A DNA stretch of 64,000 nt from Marifrigoribacter sp965178585 (GCA_965178585.1 OZ238267.1:868001-932000); one strand, 5' to 3'. Counted from the stretch's first letter, positions 1 to 10,020 are shown. Made by a program: numbers and translations. Notes: a model not told the origin generated them from the sequence alone.

Positions 1-2419
1 AACCAAAATCATAGCGCAATCCAAAACCTGATGAAACGGCAATTTCTTCTAAATCTTGAAGACTAGTAAATGTCCTAGTTGGATCAGTAGTATTATCCAA
101 AATGTTCCAAATATTACCTGCGTCTACAAATAAGGCGCCATTAAAGGAACCAAATAATTTAAAACGATATTCTGTATTTAAGGTAATTTTAAAATTGGCT
201 TCATTAAAATCTAAGACACCACCACTACTACCTGGTCCTAAATCATAAGCTTGCCAACCTCTATTATCATTTCCCCCACCTGCAAAATAACTTCTGGTAA
301 AAGGAATACTATTACTGTTGCCATATGGAATTGCAGCACCCATAAAACTTCTAAATGCTATTTTGTTTTGGGAATTTAAATCCCAATGTTTTATGTATTC
401 AGCTTCAGCTTTTATATATTGAGAATATGCCACATCACCAATTAAATAACTACCTAAAGTATCTTGCTTAGCACCTGCAGCTTTTGCAATTTCATTTACT
501 ATTAACCCTGCAGATTCGACTTTCCATCGAACTCTGTAAAACGAATTATCCTTAATGTTTTCTCGAGTATCCCTGGTCCAGGTATAATTCATAGCAAATA
601 TTAAGTTGTTTTCTGAAAGCCTTTTTTGTCTTTCTGCAATACTTAAAACTTCATTTTGTTGATCGGAAGTCAAATCTAGAGGATTGTCTTCATCTAGAGA
701 TTGCTGTATAAAGGAACTGGTTTCTTCAGGAATTTGAAGTTGTTGGCTATCAGGATCCTCAAATTCATAATCAGAATCTATTGCAACCTGATTTAAACTG
801 TTGTAGGAACTGGTATATACATTATAATAATTTTCAGGGTTTAAATTTCTTACAAATTGAATGTTTAATAAATCTAAATGATTCGTTCTTTTAATTTTCG
901 GTTTCCACCTATAATTATAAATAAAATTAATGTTTTGACGGTCTAAACCTATATTGTTTTGATTTGTAAACCCTACTATAGCAGAAGTAGATGGAGACAT
1001 AGATTTTGGTATAAATCTATCTGTTTTAAAAGGAAATATAATTCTTGGAAAAACAAGTTTCATATCTGCTCCTACATCAGAATTATTAAAGAACCTACTG
1101 CTGTTATCACTTGCGTCTTTAGAGGATCCAACTCTTCCTTTTGCTGAGATTTCAAATATTTCAGCTCTTTTAAAAACATTTCTAATTGCAAAAGATGCTT
1201 TAAATCCAATACCAAACTGTTGAATAGTAGAAGTAAATGCATCAAAATCTATTCCTAATGAATACTTTTTTCGAGATGTTAATAGTATGGTTGCAATTAA
1301 ATCTGTGCCTGTTGAATCTTTAGGGTCTTCTATGTAGGATATTTTTGGGTATTTGAATATTTTTAAATCACTAATTTGTTTATAAGTTAAACTCCGCTCT
1401 GAATCTTTAAAAATTTTACCTGGAGAAATAGCTATTGCATCGGTAATAGCCTTAGGAAAAAATTTAAGTTTTTCATAGCTATATAGGTGATAACCATTAT
1501 AGTAAGCAGAATCATTTATTTTTTCATTTCTATTTTTATAATTATAGTCTGTTACTATTTGAACATCACTAATCCTATGGATTTTAAAGGGTTCGGTAAG
1601 TGTTGTGTCATTTTCCCTAATTTTTCTGTCTGAAATTTTATATATGATATTTACTTTATGTCCTGTATCTACAGAATCTGCTTCAAATTCAATATAGCTC
1701 TGATCAAAATAAAATAATCCAGAGTTTCTAAAATTCTTAGAAATACGTTCTCTTTCACCATTAAAATCATTTGAAGAGTATTGGTTTTCTTCTTTTATTA
1801 ATGATTGGTCTTTTATATTTTGAAATAACGAATCAACTATGGGAGAGCTTATTTCATTATCAATAGTGCCAATTAAATAGGGTCTGTACCTTTTAATATC
1901 ATAGGTTATTGAAGCTCTTTTGTTTTCAAGGGTGTCAATTTTATATGTTGTTTGAGTGTTAAACCATCCAAAGCTTGAATAATAATTATTTATAAAATGA
2001 ATGTTTTTCTTTAATCTTTTTTCATCAATAATAGTTGGTTCATTTCCTACTTTTTGAATCCATTTATTAAATCCGGAATAACTTGATGCAATTTTATCTA
2101 CTTGTTTTTTTGAATAGATAGAATTCATTCTATTTTCCCTGTTAGGATTTTTATTAATCCATTTTTGAAAAGTAGAATCGGGTTGAGGATTTGCTAGATT
2201 ATATACATGTAAGCTTAAAGGAATTCCTAATACCTTTTTATTGGGTTGCTGGTATAATAAACTTTTAACCTTGAATTCCTTATTAACAGTGCTATCAATT
2301 ATAACAGTATTCTTTGTTAGCAAATGTTTATCGTTTGGAATATGTTTTACAGCATCACAAGAAACAATTAATACAATTAATCCTAAAAATAATGATATTT
2401 TTGTGAGGGTTTGGGTCAA
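1..2419 (-). CDS. tamL: TamL-like BamA/TamA family outer-membrane lipoprotein (3' end outside window)
   Basis: About 806 codons are visible and the gene runs off the left edge. The N-terminus is a lipoprotein signal: a hydrophobic stretch ending LIVSC with Cys near residue 21. Then come POTRA-like segments and an Omp85-type barrel (RSYFAGGGNDNRGW and FVDAGNIW near the visible end). Such lipidated Omp85 proteins in Bacteroidota are TamL, which works with TamB in moving proteins or lipids to the outer membrane. No in-frame ATG is available. The start is taken as TTG (2417-2419), because an in-frame stop lies upstream and the signal peptide follows directly. It is head-to-head with the RNA methyltransferase gene, only 29 bases apart. 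Family assignment is firm; the TamL versus BamA subtype rests on the lipobox. Confidence 0.85.
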   Translation of the reverse strand, partial: MTQTLTKISLFLGLIVLIVSCDAVKHIPNDKHLLTKNTVIIDSTVNKEFKVKSLLYQQPNKKVLGIPLSLHVYNLANPQPDSTFQKWINKNPNRENRMNSIYSKKQVDKIASSYSGFNKWIQKVGNEPTIIDEKRLKKNIHFINNYYSSFGWFNTQTTYKIDTLENKRASITYDIKRYRPYLIGTIDNEISSPIVDSLFQNIKDQSLIKEENQYSSNDFNGERERISKNFRNSGLFYFDQSYIEFEADSVDTGHKVNIIYKISDRKIRENDTTLTEPFKIHRISDVQIVTDYNYKNRNEKINDSAYYNGYHLYSYEKLKFFPKAITDAIAISPGKIFKDSERSLTYKQISDLKIFKYPKISYIEDPKDSTGTDLIATILLTSRKKYSLGIDFDAFTSTIQQFGIGFKASFAIRNVFKRAEIFEISAKGRVGSSKDASDNSSRFFNNSDVGADMKLVFPRIIFPFKTDRFIPKSMSPSTSAIVGFTNQNNIGLDRQNINFIYNYRWKPKIKRTNHLDLLNIQFVRNLNPENYYNVYTSSYNSLNQVAIDSDYEFEDPDSQQLQIPEETSSFIQQSLDEDNPLDLTSDQQNEVLSIAERQKRLSENNLIFAMNYTWTRDTRENIKDNSFYRVRWKVESAGLIVNEIAKAAGAKQDTLGSYLIGDVAYSQYIKAEAEYIKHWDLNSQNKIAFRSFMGAAIPYGNSNSIPFTRSYFAGGGNDNRGWQAYDLGPGSSGGVLDFNEANFKITLNTEYRFKLFGSFNGALFVDAGNIWNILDNTTDPTRTFTSLQDLEEIAVSSGFGLRYDFG

Positions 2420-2448
2420 ATTCCTATATTTAATAACATCAAAAATAC

Positions 2449-3183
2449 ATGATTTTGGTAAGCAAAAGTCAAATAAAATTAATAACAAGTTTACAGCAAA
2501 AAAAGTATCGAAATAAATTCGAATTATTTGTAGCTGAAGGCCCAAAAGTTATTAACGAATTAATTGCTGCAAAGCTACAAATTCATTCGTTATACACCAC
2601 TGTGAATGGGTTGTTTAAAAGTGAAAAAGCTCAAATAATAACTGAAAAGGAAATTGAAAAAATTAGTTTTTTAAAAAACGCTAATAATTCGGTAGCAGTT
2701 TTTAAAATACCAAATAAAACAATTCTTGCTGAAGATGGATTAACGGTAGTGCTAGATTCTATTAGAGATCCTGGAAATTTAGGCACTATAATTAGATTGT
2801 GTGATTGGTTTAATGTATCTAATTTGGTATGTTCAAAAGACACGGTAGATTGTTTTAACCCTAAAGTTGTGCAAGCAACTATGGGATCAATTGCTAGAGT
2901 AAATGTTGTTTACACAACAATAGATGATTATTTGATTGATAGTGAGGATCCTATATATGTTGGAGTTATGGACGGTGAAAATATTTACAAAGAAAAATTA
3001 CCTGAAAAAGGAATTATTGTTTTAGGGAATGAAGCAAATGGAATTTCTGAGGAAATTTTAAAACTGGCAACCCATAAAATTGCAATTCCACAATTTGGAG
3101 AAAAAAAAGAAACCGAAAGCTTAAATGTTGCAACTGCTACTGCAATACTTTTAAGTGAATTTAAAAGATTTACTGAATTGTAA
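2449..3183 (+). CDS. TrmH/SpoU-family RNA 2'-O-methyltransferase
   Basis: A 244-residue SpoU-family (SPOUT fold) methyltransferase. The three signature motifs are visible: N110-x-G with R116 in SIRDPGNLGTIIR, the AdoMet loop GNEANGIS at 193-200, and ESLNVATA at 223-230. An N-terminal substrate-binding domain (residues 1-90) precedes them, as in rRNA 2'-O-ribose methyltransferases. The target nucleotide cannot be told from sequence. The start at ATG 2449 lies 29 bases from the divergent TamL start, so the two promoters must overlap each other's 5' ends. The 3' end overlaps the convergent porT by 14 bases. Confidence 0.88.
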   Translation: MILVSKSQIKLITSLQQKKYRNKFELFVAEGPKVINELIAAKLQIHSLYTTVNGLFKSEKAQIITEKEIEKISFLKNANNSVAVFKIPNKTILAEDGLTVVLDSIRDPGNLGTIIRLCDWFNVSNLVCSKDTVDCFNPKVVQATMGSIARVNVVYTTIDDYLIDSEDPIYVGVMDGENIYKEKLPEKGIIVLGNEANGISEEILKLATHKIAIPQFGEKKETESLNVATATAILLSEFKRFTEL

Positions 3184-3877
3184 AGTTAATAAAAACACCT
3201 CTTGAAGACATCTTAGCAACATTACTAGTCCAAGGGCTATCAGGGTTGTTGTCTCTAACTAATTCATCATTTAACCCGAAAACACCTCGTATTGAAGGAG
3301 TAAATTTGAAATAATAAAGGTAAATGTCAATTCCAAACCCTAATTCATAATTGTAATTATTAGTTGTAGATCTAAATTGTCCATTTTCATTATCTTCTGG
3401 GTGATCTTCATTACTGGCTAAATTAAATGAAGTAGAAAATCCTCCAATTAAAAAGGGTTTAATATTGTTTAATCGTTTTGTAGATACTTTTAATAATAAT
3501 GGAATGTGAATGTATGTAGATTTTACTTCCCTTAAATAATCTTTAGGCTCTTCAAAACCTGGAAAAGTAAGATTCCTTTTAGTAAAGCTAAGCCCGGGTT
3601 CTAATCTCAAGTCAAAATACTCGCTAATTCGTAAATTACCTAAAAGACCAACATTAAAACCAACTTCTCCAGTCACCAAAATATCTGTATTATCACCTTG
3701 AGTTTGCTCTTTATAATCAAAATTATAATCATAACTATTGAACCCTAAAAAATAACCCCATGAAAGAGTTCTTTTATCTGAAGTTTCTCGATTCAATAAT
3801 TTTTCTTTACTAAATAACTGTGCATTTACATTTTCTGAAAATACGATTAAGATTAGTATAAAAAATATTTTTTTCAT
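3170..3877 (-). CDS. porT: PorT/SprT-like T9SS-associated outer-membrane protein
   Basis: A 235-residue protein with a signal peptide (hydrophobic 3-13, cleavage after ENVNA). It has a PorT/porin-type eight-stranded barrel pattern with alternating hydrophobic and aromatic segments, ending FINFTIQ. PorT (SprT in Flavobacterium) is a membrane protein required for T9SS function and gliding. The assignment rests on the sequence pattern and on its position directly after ubiE, an arrangement I recall for porT in flavobacteria. Only 2 bases separate it from the ubiE stop, so the two are probably co-transcribed. A generic outer-membrane beta-barrel protein is the alternative. Confidence 0.75.
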   Translation of the reverse strand: MKKIFFILILIVFSENVNAQLFSKEKLLNRETSDKRTLSWGYFLGFNSYDYNFDYKEQTQGDNTDILVTGEVGFNVGLLGNLRISEYFDLRLEPGLSFTKRNLTFPGFEEPKDYLREVKSTYIHIPLLLKVSTKRLNNIKPFLIGGFSTSFNLASNEDHPEDNENGQFRSTTNNYNYELGFGIDIYLYYFKFTPSIRGVFGLNDELVRDNNPDSPWTSNVAKMSSRGVFINFTIQ

Positions 3878-3879
3878 AA

Positions 3880-4617
3880 TTATTTGGAGGCTGTATAAAT
3901 AGTTGCAACGCCAAATGTTTGAGGTTTATTTTCAACATTAATAAACCCAATTTTTTGTAAAATATTGTTAAGTTTTTCTCCAAAAGGAAAAACAGAGGCA
4001 CTTTCGCTTAAATATTTATAAGCAACTTTGTCATTTGAAAATAATTTCCCAATAACAGGAAGTATATAGTTACAATGAAATTGATACCCTTGTTTAAATG
4101 GAAATTTTACAGGAACCGAAGTTTCTAAAATTATAAATACCCCATTAGGCTTTAATACTCTAAATATTTCTGATAATCCTTTTTCTAAATTTCCAAAATT
4201 TCTAATACCAAATGAAACAGTTATCGCATCAAACATATCATCATTAAATGGCAAAGCTTCAGAATCTCCCTTTACAAATTTTACTTTATTAAATAAGTAA
4301 GTGTCTTTAACTTTCTCTCTAGCCATAGCTAACATGCCTTCAGATAAATCTAGACCTATAATATTGGTAGCTGAGGTTTTTTCAGCAAACTTAATTGCTA
4401 AATCACCTGTTCCGGTAGCGATATCTAAAATGCTTTCTGGTTGATGATCAAGAATAGTAGCTAATACTTTTTTACGCCATTTAATATCTGTTCCAAAAGA
4501 AATCACACGATTTAAACCGTCGTAATTACCAGAAATAGTATCGAACATTTTTTCTACTTGTTCCTTTTTATTAAGGGTAGAATCTTTATATGGAGTTACT
4601 TTTTTATCTAAAGTCAT
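3880..4617 (-). CDS. ubiE: Demethylmenaquinone methyltransferase (UbiE/MenG)
   Basis: A 245-residue class I SAM methyltransferase catalysing the last, C-methylation step of menaquinone synthesis. Bacteroidota use menaquinone, so MenG is the relevant activity. Visible signatures are the MFDTISGNYDGLNR segment (24-37), the SAM motif DIATGTGDLA (65-74) and the SFGIRNFGN stretch near residue 135. Full family length. A -7-like element TAGTTTTG (4626-4633, minus strand) precedes the start. It is the first gene of a two-gene unit with porT and diverges from trkA. Confidence 0.95.
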   Translation of the reverse strand: MTLDKKVTPYKDSTLNKKEQVEKMFDTISGNYDGLNRVISFGTDIKWRKKVLATILDHQPESILDIATGTGDLAIKFAEKTSATNIIGLDLSEGMLAMAREKVKDTYLFNKVKFVKGDSEALPFNDDMFDAITVSFGIRNFGNLEKGLSEIFRVLKPNGVFIILETSVPVKFPFKQGYQFHCNYILPVIGKLFSNDKVAYKYLSESASVFPFGEKLNNILQKIGFINVENKPQTFGVATIYTASK

Positions 4618-4625
4618 TGTGGCTG

Positions 4626-4633
4626 CAAAACTA
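4626..4633 (-). promoter_or_regulatory. Bacteroidota -7 element for ubiE-porT
   Basis: The minus strand reads TAGTTTTG, matching TAnnTTTG, 8 bases upstream of the ubiE ATG. No clear -33 TTG at standard spacing was seen. Confidence 0.45.
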
Positions 4634-4714
4634 CATATTTTTTACTATTTGTTAAGCAGTATTTTATGAAAATAGATTTGTGATTTCCAAAGAGTTATTT
4701 TTATTTTATTTCAA

Positions 4715-4722
4715 TACATTTG
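4715..4722 (+). promoter_or_regulatory. Bacteroidota -7 element for trkA-trkH
   Basis: TACATTTG matches TAnnTTTG exactly, ending 25 bases before the trkA ATG. A second identical octamer at 4738-4745 is only 2 bases from the ATG and is less likely to be the promoter. Confidence 0.5.
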
Positions 4723-4747
4723 TACTTCTTATAGCCATACATTTGTT

Positions 4748-6097
4748 ATGAAAATTATTATTGCAGGATCTGGTGAGGTTGGATTTCATCTAGCCAAACT
4801 TCTTTCTTTCGAGTCACAAGATATTACATTAATAGATACAGATAGAGAATCATTAGCATATGCAAGTTCTCATTTAGATATACGAGTTGTACGTGGTGAT
4901 GCCACTTCTATATCAATATTAAAGGATGCTAATGTAGCTAGTACAGACTTGTTAATTGGAGTAACTTCAAGTGAAACTACAAATATTACAGCTTGTGTTT
5001 TAGCAAAACAATTAGGAGCAAGTCATACAATTGCAAGAATTACAAATACAGAATTCATACATAATAAGGATGAAGTTGGTTTTGAAAAAATTGGAATTGA
5101 CGAATTAATTTCCCCAGAGTCTCTTGCTGCTAAAGAAATTGAATTACTTTTAAATCAGAGTGCATTTAATGACACTTTTGAGTTTGAAGATGGAGCCTTG
5201 TTAATGATTGGGCTTATACTTTCCAGAACAACAGCTTTTGTTGGAAAAACAGTTAAAGAAGTAGCTAAATTATACCCCAATTTGGAGTATATGCCAATTG
5301 CAATCCAACGCTATGCTACTCAATATACTATAATCCCTAGGGGAGACACACTTTTTAAGGAAGGCGATCAAGTTTATTTTACTACTACTCAATTGGGTGT
5401 TGATGAGATTTATAGACTTACTGGAAAGGTTAGGGTTGAAATAAAGAATGTAATGATTCTTGGAGGAAGTAAAATTGGTATTAAGACTGCAAGAGATTTA
5501 TGTAAGCATAGTTTTAATGTAAAATTAGTTGAAAAAGGAAAAGAAAAAGCATTTGAAATAGCAGATGGATTACCAGACTGTTTAGTGATACAAGGAGACG
5601 GAAGAGATGTAGATTTATTAGATGAAGAACAGATTTGTGATATGGATGCTTTTATTGCAGTAACTGGTAATAGTGAAACGAATATCATGTCTTGTTTAGT
5701 AGCGAAATCTAAAGGAGTCAAAAAAACAATTGCCTTAGTTGAAAACATGGATTATTTTCAATTGTCTCATTCTATAGGTATAGATACTCTTGTAAATAAA
5801 AAGCTTTTAGCCGCAAATAATATTTTTAGATACATTCGTAAAGGAGAAATTGTAGCGATGACAAAGCTTAACAATATGAATGCAGAAATATTAGAATTTT
5901 TAGTTACTCCAAACTCAGAAGTTTGTAATAAAATGATTAAAAAAATTGAATTTCCTCGATCAGCTATTATTGGGGGAATCGTAAGAGGTGATGAAGGTTT
6001 GATAGTACTTGGTGATTTTACAATTGAAGCAGGAGATAAAGTAGTAGTATGTTGTCTTCCTCAGTCTATTAAAAAAGTAGAAAAACTATTTGTGTAA
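4748..6097 (+). CDS. trkA: Trk potassium uptake system NAD-binding protein TrkA
   Basis: A 449-residue cytosolic regulatory subunit of the Trk/Ktr K+ channel. It has a tandem RCK architecture: two Rossmann NAD-binding RCK_N domains with glycine motifs GSGEVG (7-12) and GGSKIG (239-244), each followed by an RCK_C domain. Typical full length for two-domain TrkA. Its stop overlaps the trkH start by one base, showing translational coupling with the membrane subunit. Confidence 0.95.
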   Translation: MKIIIAGSGEVGFHLAKLLSFESQDITLIDTDRESLAYASSHLDIRVVRGDATSISILKDANVASTDLLIGVTSSETTNITACVLAKQLGASHTIARITNTEFIHNKDEVGFEKIGIDELISPESLAAKEIELLLNQSAFNDTFEFEDGALLMIGLILSRTTAFVGKTVKEVAKLYPNLEYMPIAIQRYATQYTIIPRGDTLFKEGDQVYFTTTQLGVDEIYRLTGKVRVEIKNVMILGGSKIGIKTARDLCKHSFNVKLVEKGKEKAFEIADGLPDCLVIQGDGRDVDLLDEEQICDMDAFIAVTGNSETNIMSCLVAKSKGVKKTIALVENMDYFQLSHSIGIDTLVNKKLLAANNIFRYIRKGEIVAMTKLNNMNAEILEFLVTPNSEVCNKMIKKIEFPRSAIIGGIVRGDEGLIVLGDFTIEAGDKVVVCCLPQSIKKVEKLFV

Positions 6098-7602
6098 TGA
6101 GTTCGTATGTAAAACTCAATTATAAAATAATATTCCATTTAATGGGATTGCTTATTGGAGTTAATGGTGGTTTTATGCTGTTTTCAACTTTAGTGAGTTT
6201 TTATTATAAAGATGGAGTAACATTAGAATTATTTGAGGCAGGGATTGTCACCATAGCAGTAGGTGCTTTTTTAATGTTTATAACTAGGAATAAACGGAAG
6301 GTACTTCAGAAAAGAGATGGATACGTTATTGTAACTTTTGGCTGGATATTCATGTCATTAGCAGGAACTCTTCCCTATTTATTTACAGGTGCGATACCTA
6401 GCTTTACAGATGCTTTTTTTGAAACGATGAGTGGGTACACTACCACTGGAGCTTCTATATTAAATGATATAGAAAGCATTCCAAATGGTGTGTTGTTTTG
6501 GAGAAGTATTACCCATTGGATTGGGGGGATGGGAATTATAGTTTTAGCTATAGCTATTTTGCCTCTACTAGGTATTGGTGGAATGGAGTTGTTCGCTGCT
6601 GAAGCTCCAGGGCCTAGTAGTGATAAATTACACCCTAGAATTACAGATACAGCAAAAAGACTTTGGCTAATTTATGTTGGTTATACTGTAGCTGAAACCA
6701 TATTACTGAAATTAGCAGGAATGAGTTTGTTTGATGCTGTTAATCATTCCTTGAGTACATTAAGTACTGGTGGTTTTTCAACTAAAAATGCAAGTATGGC
6801 TTATTGGAATGATCAACCATTGATACAGTATATTGTTATTGTGTTTATGTTTTTAGCAGGTACCAATTTTGTATTAAGTTATTTTGCATTTAAAACTAAG
6901 TTTAGTAAAATATTGCATGATGAAGAATTTAGATTTTATTTTATTTCTATTATTGTTTTTACAATAATGGCTTCTTTAATTATTTATTTCCAAGCAGATA
7001 TTACTCAGTCTTCAGTTGACCACCCTATGGTTTGGGGAAGGTTTGAAAGTGGTTTTAGACATAGTGTTTTTCAAGTATTAGCAATTATTACTACTACTGG
7101 ATTTGTAAGTGCAGATTACACCATGTGGACTCCCTTCTTAACAATATTCTTTTTTGGCTTAATGTTTTTAGGAGGATCTGCAGGGTCAACAGCTGGTGGA
7201 GTGAAAATAGTTCGACATATTATTTTAATTAAAAATGGATTAATTGAATTTAGAAGGTCTTTACATCCAAGAGCTATTTTACCTGTTAGGTATAATACAA
7301 GAGCGGTTCAACAGCCTATTGTGTTTAATATACTAGGCTTTTTCATACTTTACTTTTTATCTTTTATTATTGGGGTATTGGTGTTTTCATTATTGGGTTT
7401 AGACTTTCAAACAGCTCTAGGTGGTGCTGCATCTAGTTTAGGAAATGTTGGGCCTGCATTAGGAGATTTAGGACCGGTTAACAATTATGCGTCATTGTCC
7501 GATCCAGCAAAATGGTGGTCTGCTTTTTTAATGCTTATAGGTCGTTTGGAACTATTTACTGTATTAATACTACTAACACCTTATTTCTGGAGAAATAGGT
7601 AA
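6097..7602 (+). CDS. trkH: Trk potassium uptake system membrane protein TrkH
   Basis: A 501-residue integral membrane K+ translocating subunit with many hydrophobic segments. It shows the P-loop selectivity repeats typical of TrkH/KtrB, for example the TTTGAS segment near residue 116, the STGGFST segment near 225 and the TTTGFVS segment near 333. It overlaps trkA by one base. The product pairs with TrkA to import K+ driven by the membrane potential and H+ or Na+. Twenty-four bases separate its stop from the convergent aminotransferase gene, and no hairpin terminator was noticed there. Confidence 0.94.
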   Translation: MSSYVKLNYKIIFHLMGLLIGVNGGFMLFSTLVSFYYKDGVTLELFEAGIVTIAVGAFLMFITRNKRKVLQKRDGYVIVTFGWIFMSLAGTLPYLFTGAIPSFTDAFFETMSGYTTTGASILNDIESIPNGVLFWRSITHWIGGMGIIVLAIAILPLLGIGGMELFAAEAPGPSSDKLHPRITDTAKRLWLIYVGYTVAETILLKLAGMSLFDAVNHSLSTLSTGGFSTKNASMAYWNDQPLIQYIVIVFMFLAGTNFVLSYFAFKTKFSKILHDEEFRFYFISIIVFTIMASLIIYFQADITQSSVDHPMVWGRFESGFRHSVFQVLAIITTTGFVSADYTMWTPFLTIFFFGLMFLGGSAGSTAGGVKIVRHIILIKNGLIEFRRSLHPRAILPVRYNTRAVQQPIVFNILGFFILYFLSFIIGVLVFSLLGLDFQTALGGAASSLGNVGPALGDLGPVNNYASLSDPAKWWSAFLMLIGRLELFTVLILLTPYFWRNR

Positions 7603-7626
7603 GATTAACATATTTAATAAATAAAA

Positions 7627-8814
7627 TTAAAAAAGTGCTTTTTTAATTCTTTTAAGAGCTTCAATAATATCTTCATCGGAAGCAGCATAAGAAATACGAA
7701 TACAATTAGGACTTCCAAAAGCATCACCTGTTACGGTAGCTACATTTGCCTTTTCTAATAAGTACATCGATAAATCTGAAGCATTGTTAATTTTTGTTCC
7801 ATTAAGTTCTTTTCCAAAGTAATAGGAAATATCTGGAAATACATAAAAAGCACCTTGTGGCTGATTGGTTTTAAAACCGGGTATTTCAGAAAGTAATCCA
7901 AGTATTAATTTTCGACGCTCTTTAAAAGCATCGATCATATACTGTATTTTACTTGGAGGATTTTCTAAAGCAGTTATAGTTGCTCTTTGTGCAATACAAT
8001 TTGCGCCACTAGTAATTTGACCTTGCATTTTGTTACAAGCACGAGCTATCCACTCTGGAGCTCCAATGTACCCAATTCGCCATCCGGTCATAGAATATGC
8101 TTTAGAAACACCATTAACTACAACGGTTCTGTCGTACATATCTTCAAAAACAGCCATAGAAGCATGATTGTCTGTAAAATTAATATGCTCGTAGATCTCA
8201 TCACTGATCACAATAATATGAGGGTAATCAACTAATACATCTGCCAATGCACGTAACTCTTCTTTGGAATAAACAGATCCGCTTGGGTTGCAAGGAGAGC
8301 TGTAAATCATCATTTTTGTTTTAGGCGTGATAGCAGCTTTTAAACTTTCTGGTGTAATTTTAAAATCTGATTCTATTGAAGTTGGTATTTCAACAGGAAT
8401 ACCACCTGCTAACTTACTTATGTCGCTATAACTAACCCAATATGGAGCTGGTAATAGCACTTCATCACCTTCATTTAACAAAACCATTGCTAGGTTAGCA
8501 AGTGATTGTTTAGCACCAGTTGATACTACAATTTGATTAGGTGAATAATTTAAATGATTATCACGTTTAAACTTAGTTATAATTGCATTTTTTAAATCAC
8601 CATAACCATCAACGGGAGTATAGGAATGGTAATTTTCATTAACAGCGTTAATTGCAGCTTCTTTTACAAATTCTGGAACATTAAAATCTGGTTCTCCAAG
8701 GCTTAATCCAATAATATCTTTTCCTTCTTCTCTTAATTCTCTGGCTTTTGCAGCCATAGCTAAAGTGGCAGAAGTTGCCATTGCATTGATTCTTTTAGAA
8801 AGGTTCGGGTTCAT
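7627..8814 (-). CDS. Class I PLP-dependent aminotransferase (aspartate aminotransferase type)
   Basis: A 395-residue fold-type I aminotransferase. Visible features are the substrate/PLP segment GLSLGEPDFN near residues 36-45, the SSPCNPSG loop, the ISDEIYEH aspartate motif, and the Schiff-base lysine in SKAYSMTGWRIG. Sequence and length match the bacterial aspartate aminotransferase (Ib-gamma) group; exact substrate range is not deducible. It lies 7 bases downstream of the desaturase on the same strand, so the two probably share a transcript. Confidence 0.9.
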   Translation of the reverse strand: MNPNLSKRINAMATSATLAMAAKARELREEGKDIIGLSLGEPDFNVPEFVKEAAINAVNENYHSYTPVDGYGDLKNAIITKFKRDNHLNYSPNQIVVSTGAKQSLANLAMVLLNEGDEVLLPAPYWVSYSDISKLAGGIPVEIPTSIESDFKITPESLKAAITPKTKMMIYSSPCNPSGSVYSKEELRALADVLVDYPHIIVISDEIYEHINFTDNHASMAVFEDMYDRTVVVNGVSKAYSMTGWRIGYIGAPEWIARACNKMQGQITSGANCIAQRATITALENPPSKIQYMIDAFKERRKLILGLLSEIPGFKTNQPQGAFYVFPDISYYFGKELNGTKINNASDLSMYLLEKANVATVTGDAFGSPNCIRISYAASDEDIIEALKRIKKALF

Positions 8815-8821
8815 GATGCTA

Positions 8822-9922
8822 CTATACTGCTAAAGCTGGCTTTTCGCCTAATGTTTTTAATTGTTTGAAGTGTTCTAATATTGCTTTCCTCATTGTTTTA
8901 TATTCATTGTAAGGGAGGTCAAACTCTAAAGCAGTTTCTTTAACTATTTTAGCTATTTTTCCATAATGAATATGAGAGATATGTGGGAAAACGTGATGTT
9001 CTACTTGATGGTTTAAACCGCCAGTATAATAAGAAACAAACCAACTTTTTGGCGCAAAATTAGCAGTAGTATAAAACTGGTGCATTGCCCAAGTATGTTC
9101 CATATTTCCATTTTCATCAGGTAAAGGCATTTCTGTTTTCGGTACCACATGTGCTAATTGAAAAACAACACTTAAAATTATACCTGCGGTATAATGCATT
9201 ACAAAAAAACCGATAAGTACTTTCCACCAAGCGATATCTAAAACTAAAATTGGTAAAACAACCCAAACTGAGTAATAAATAATTTTTGAAATAATTAGTT
9301 TAGTCCATTCTGTTGCAGGATTAGGAAACTTACCATAAGATAGTTTACGCTTTAAATAACTATTCATCTGTTTAAAATCGGTAGTGATTGCCCAATTGAT
9401 AGTTAATAAACCATAAAGAAAAAATGAATAATATTTTTGAAACTTATGAATATTAATCCATTTTGAATGTTTAGAAAAACGAATGATTCTTCCAGCATCA
9501 ATATCTTCATCTTGTCCTTGGATATTTGTAAAAGTATGGTGTAGTACATTATGTTGCACCTTCCAATTATATACATTTCCAGCTAAAATGTAAATACTAC
9601 TTCCCATTAATTTATTTACCCATTTTTTACTAGAAAAAGAATCGTGATTACTATCATGCATCACATTCATACCTACACCAGCCATTCCAATTCCAATAAC
9701 TACAGTTAAAAGGAGTAAAGCCCATTGTGGCATATCTACAGTTAATATTAATATTAATGGAACAAAAAACAAAGAAAACATCACAATGGCTTTGGAATAC
9801 AATTTCCAATTTCCAGTTTTAACAATGTTATTTTCTTTAAAATATTGATTTACTCTTTTGTTCAATGTTTTAAAAAACTTAGTAGAGTCTGATCTAGAGA
9901 AAGTTACTTGTTTATAGCTCAA
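8822..9922 (-). CDS. Membrane fatty acid desaturase (acyl-CoA desaturase type)
   Basis: A 366-residue membrane di-iron desaturase with the three histidine boxes HDSNHDSF, HNVLHHTFTN and NHQVEHHVFP. The last box is the QxxHH type found in front-end and linoleoyl-CoA-like desaturases, but there is no N-terminal cytochrome b5 domain. Four main hydrophobic segments fit a desaturase topology. It would introduce a double bond into membrane fatty acids. The start appears to be TTG at 9920-9922, because an in-frame stop lies shortly upstream and the next in-frame Met is about 48 residues in. It leads the desaturase-aminotransferase pair. Confidence 0.88.
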   Translation of the reverse strand: MSYKQVTFSRSDSTKFFKTLNKRVNQYFKENNIVKTGNWKLYSKAIVMFSLFFVPLILILTVDMPQWALLLLTVVIGIGMAGVGMNVMHDSNHDSFSSKKWVNKLMGSSIYILAGNVYNWKVQHNVLHHTFTNIQGQDEDIDAGRIIRFSKHSKWINIHKFQKYYSFFLYGLLTINWAITTDFKQMNSYLKRKLSYGKFPNPATEWTKLIISKIIYYSVWVVLPILVLDIAWWKVLIGFFVMHYTAGIILSVVFQLAHVVPKTEMPLPDENGNMEHTWAMHQFYTTANFAPKSWFVSYYTGGLNHQVEHHVFPHISHIHYGKIAKIVKETALEFDLPYNEYKTMRKAILEHFKQLKTLGEKPALAV

Positions 9923-10020
9923 AATATAATTTTTTAATTAGGGATAAATAAAGAGACAAAATTACGTTTCTTTAATGGATAACGAATGTTTCTTTATGTT
10001 ATTTTTCAACAAAGATAAGT

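Noticed and set aside
959..1147. Short open frame antisense to tamL
   Set aside because: No family features; the opposite strand encodes the barrel protein.
4738..4745. Second TACATTTG as the trkA promoter
   Set aside because: Only 2 bases from the ATG; the copy at 4715-4722 gives sensible spacing.
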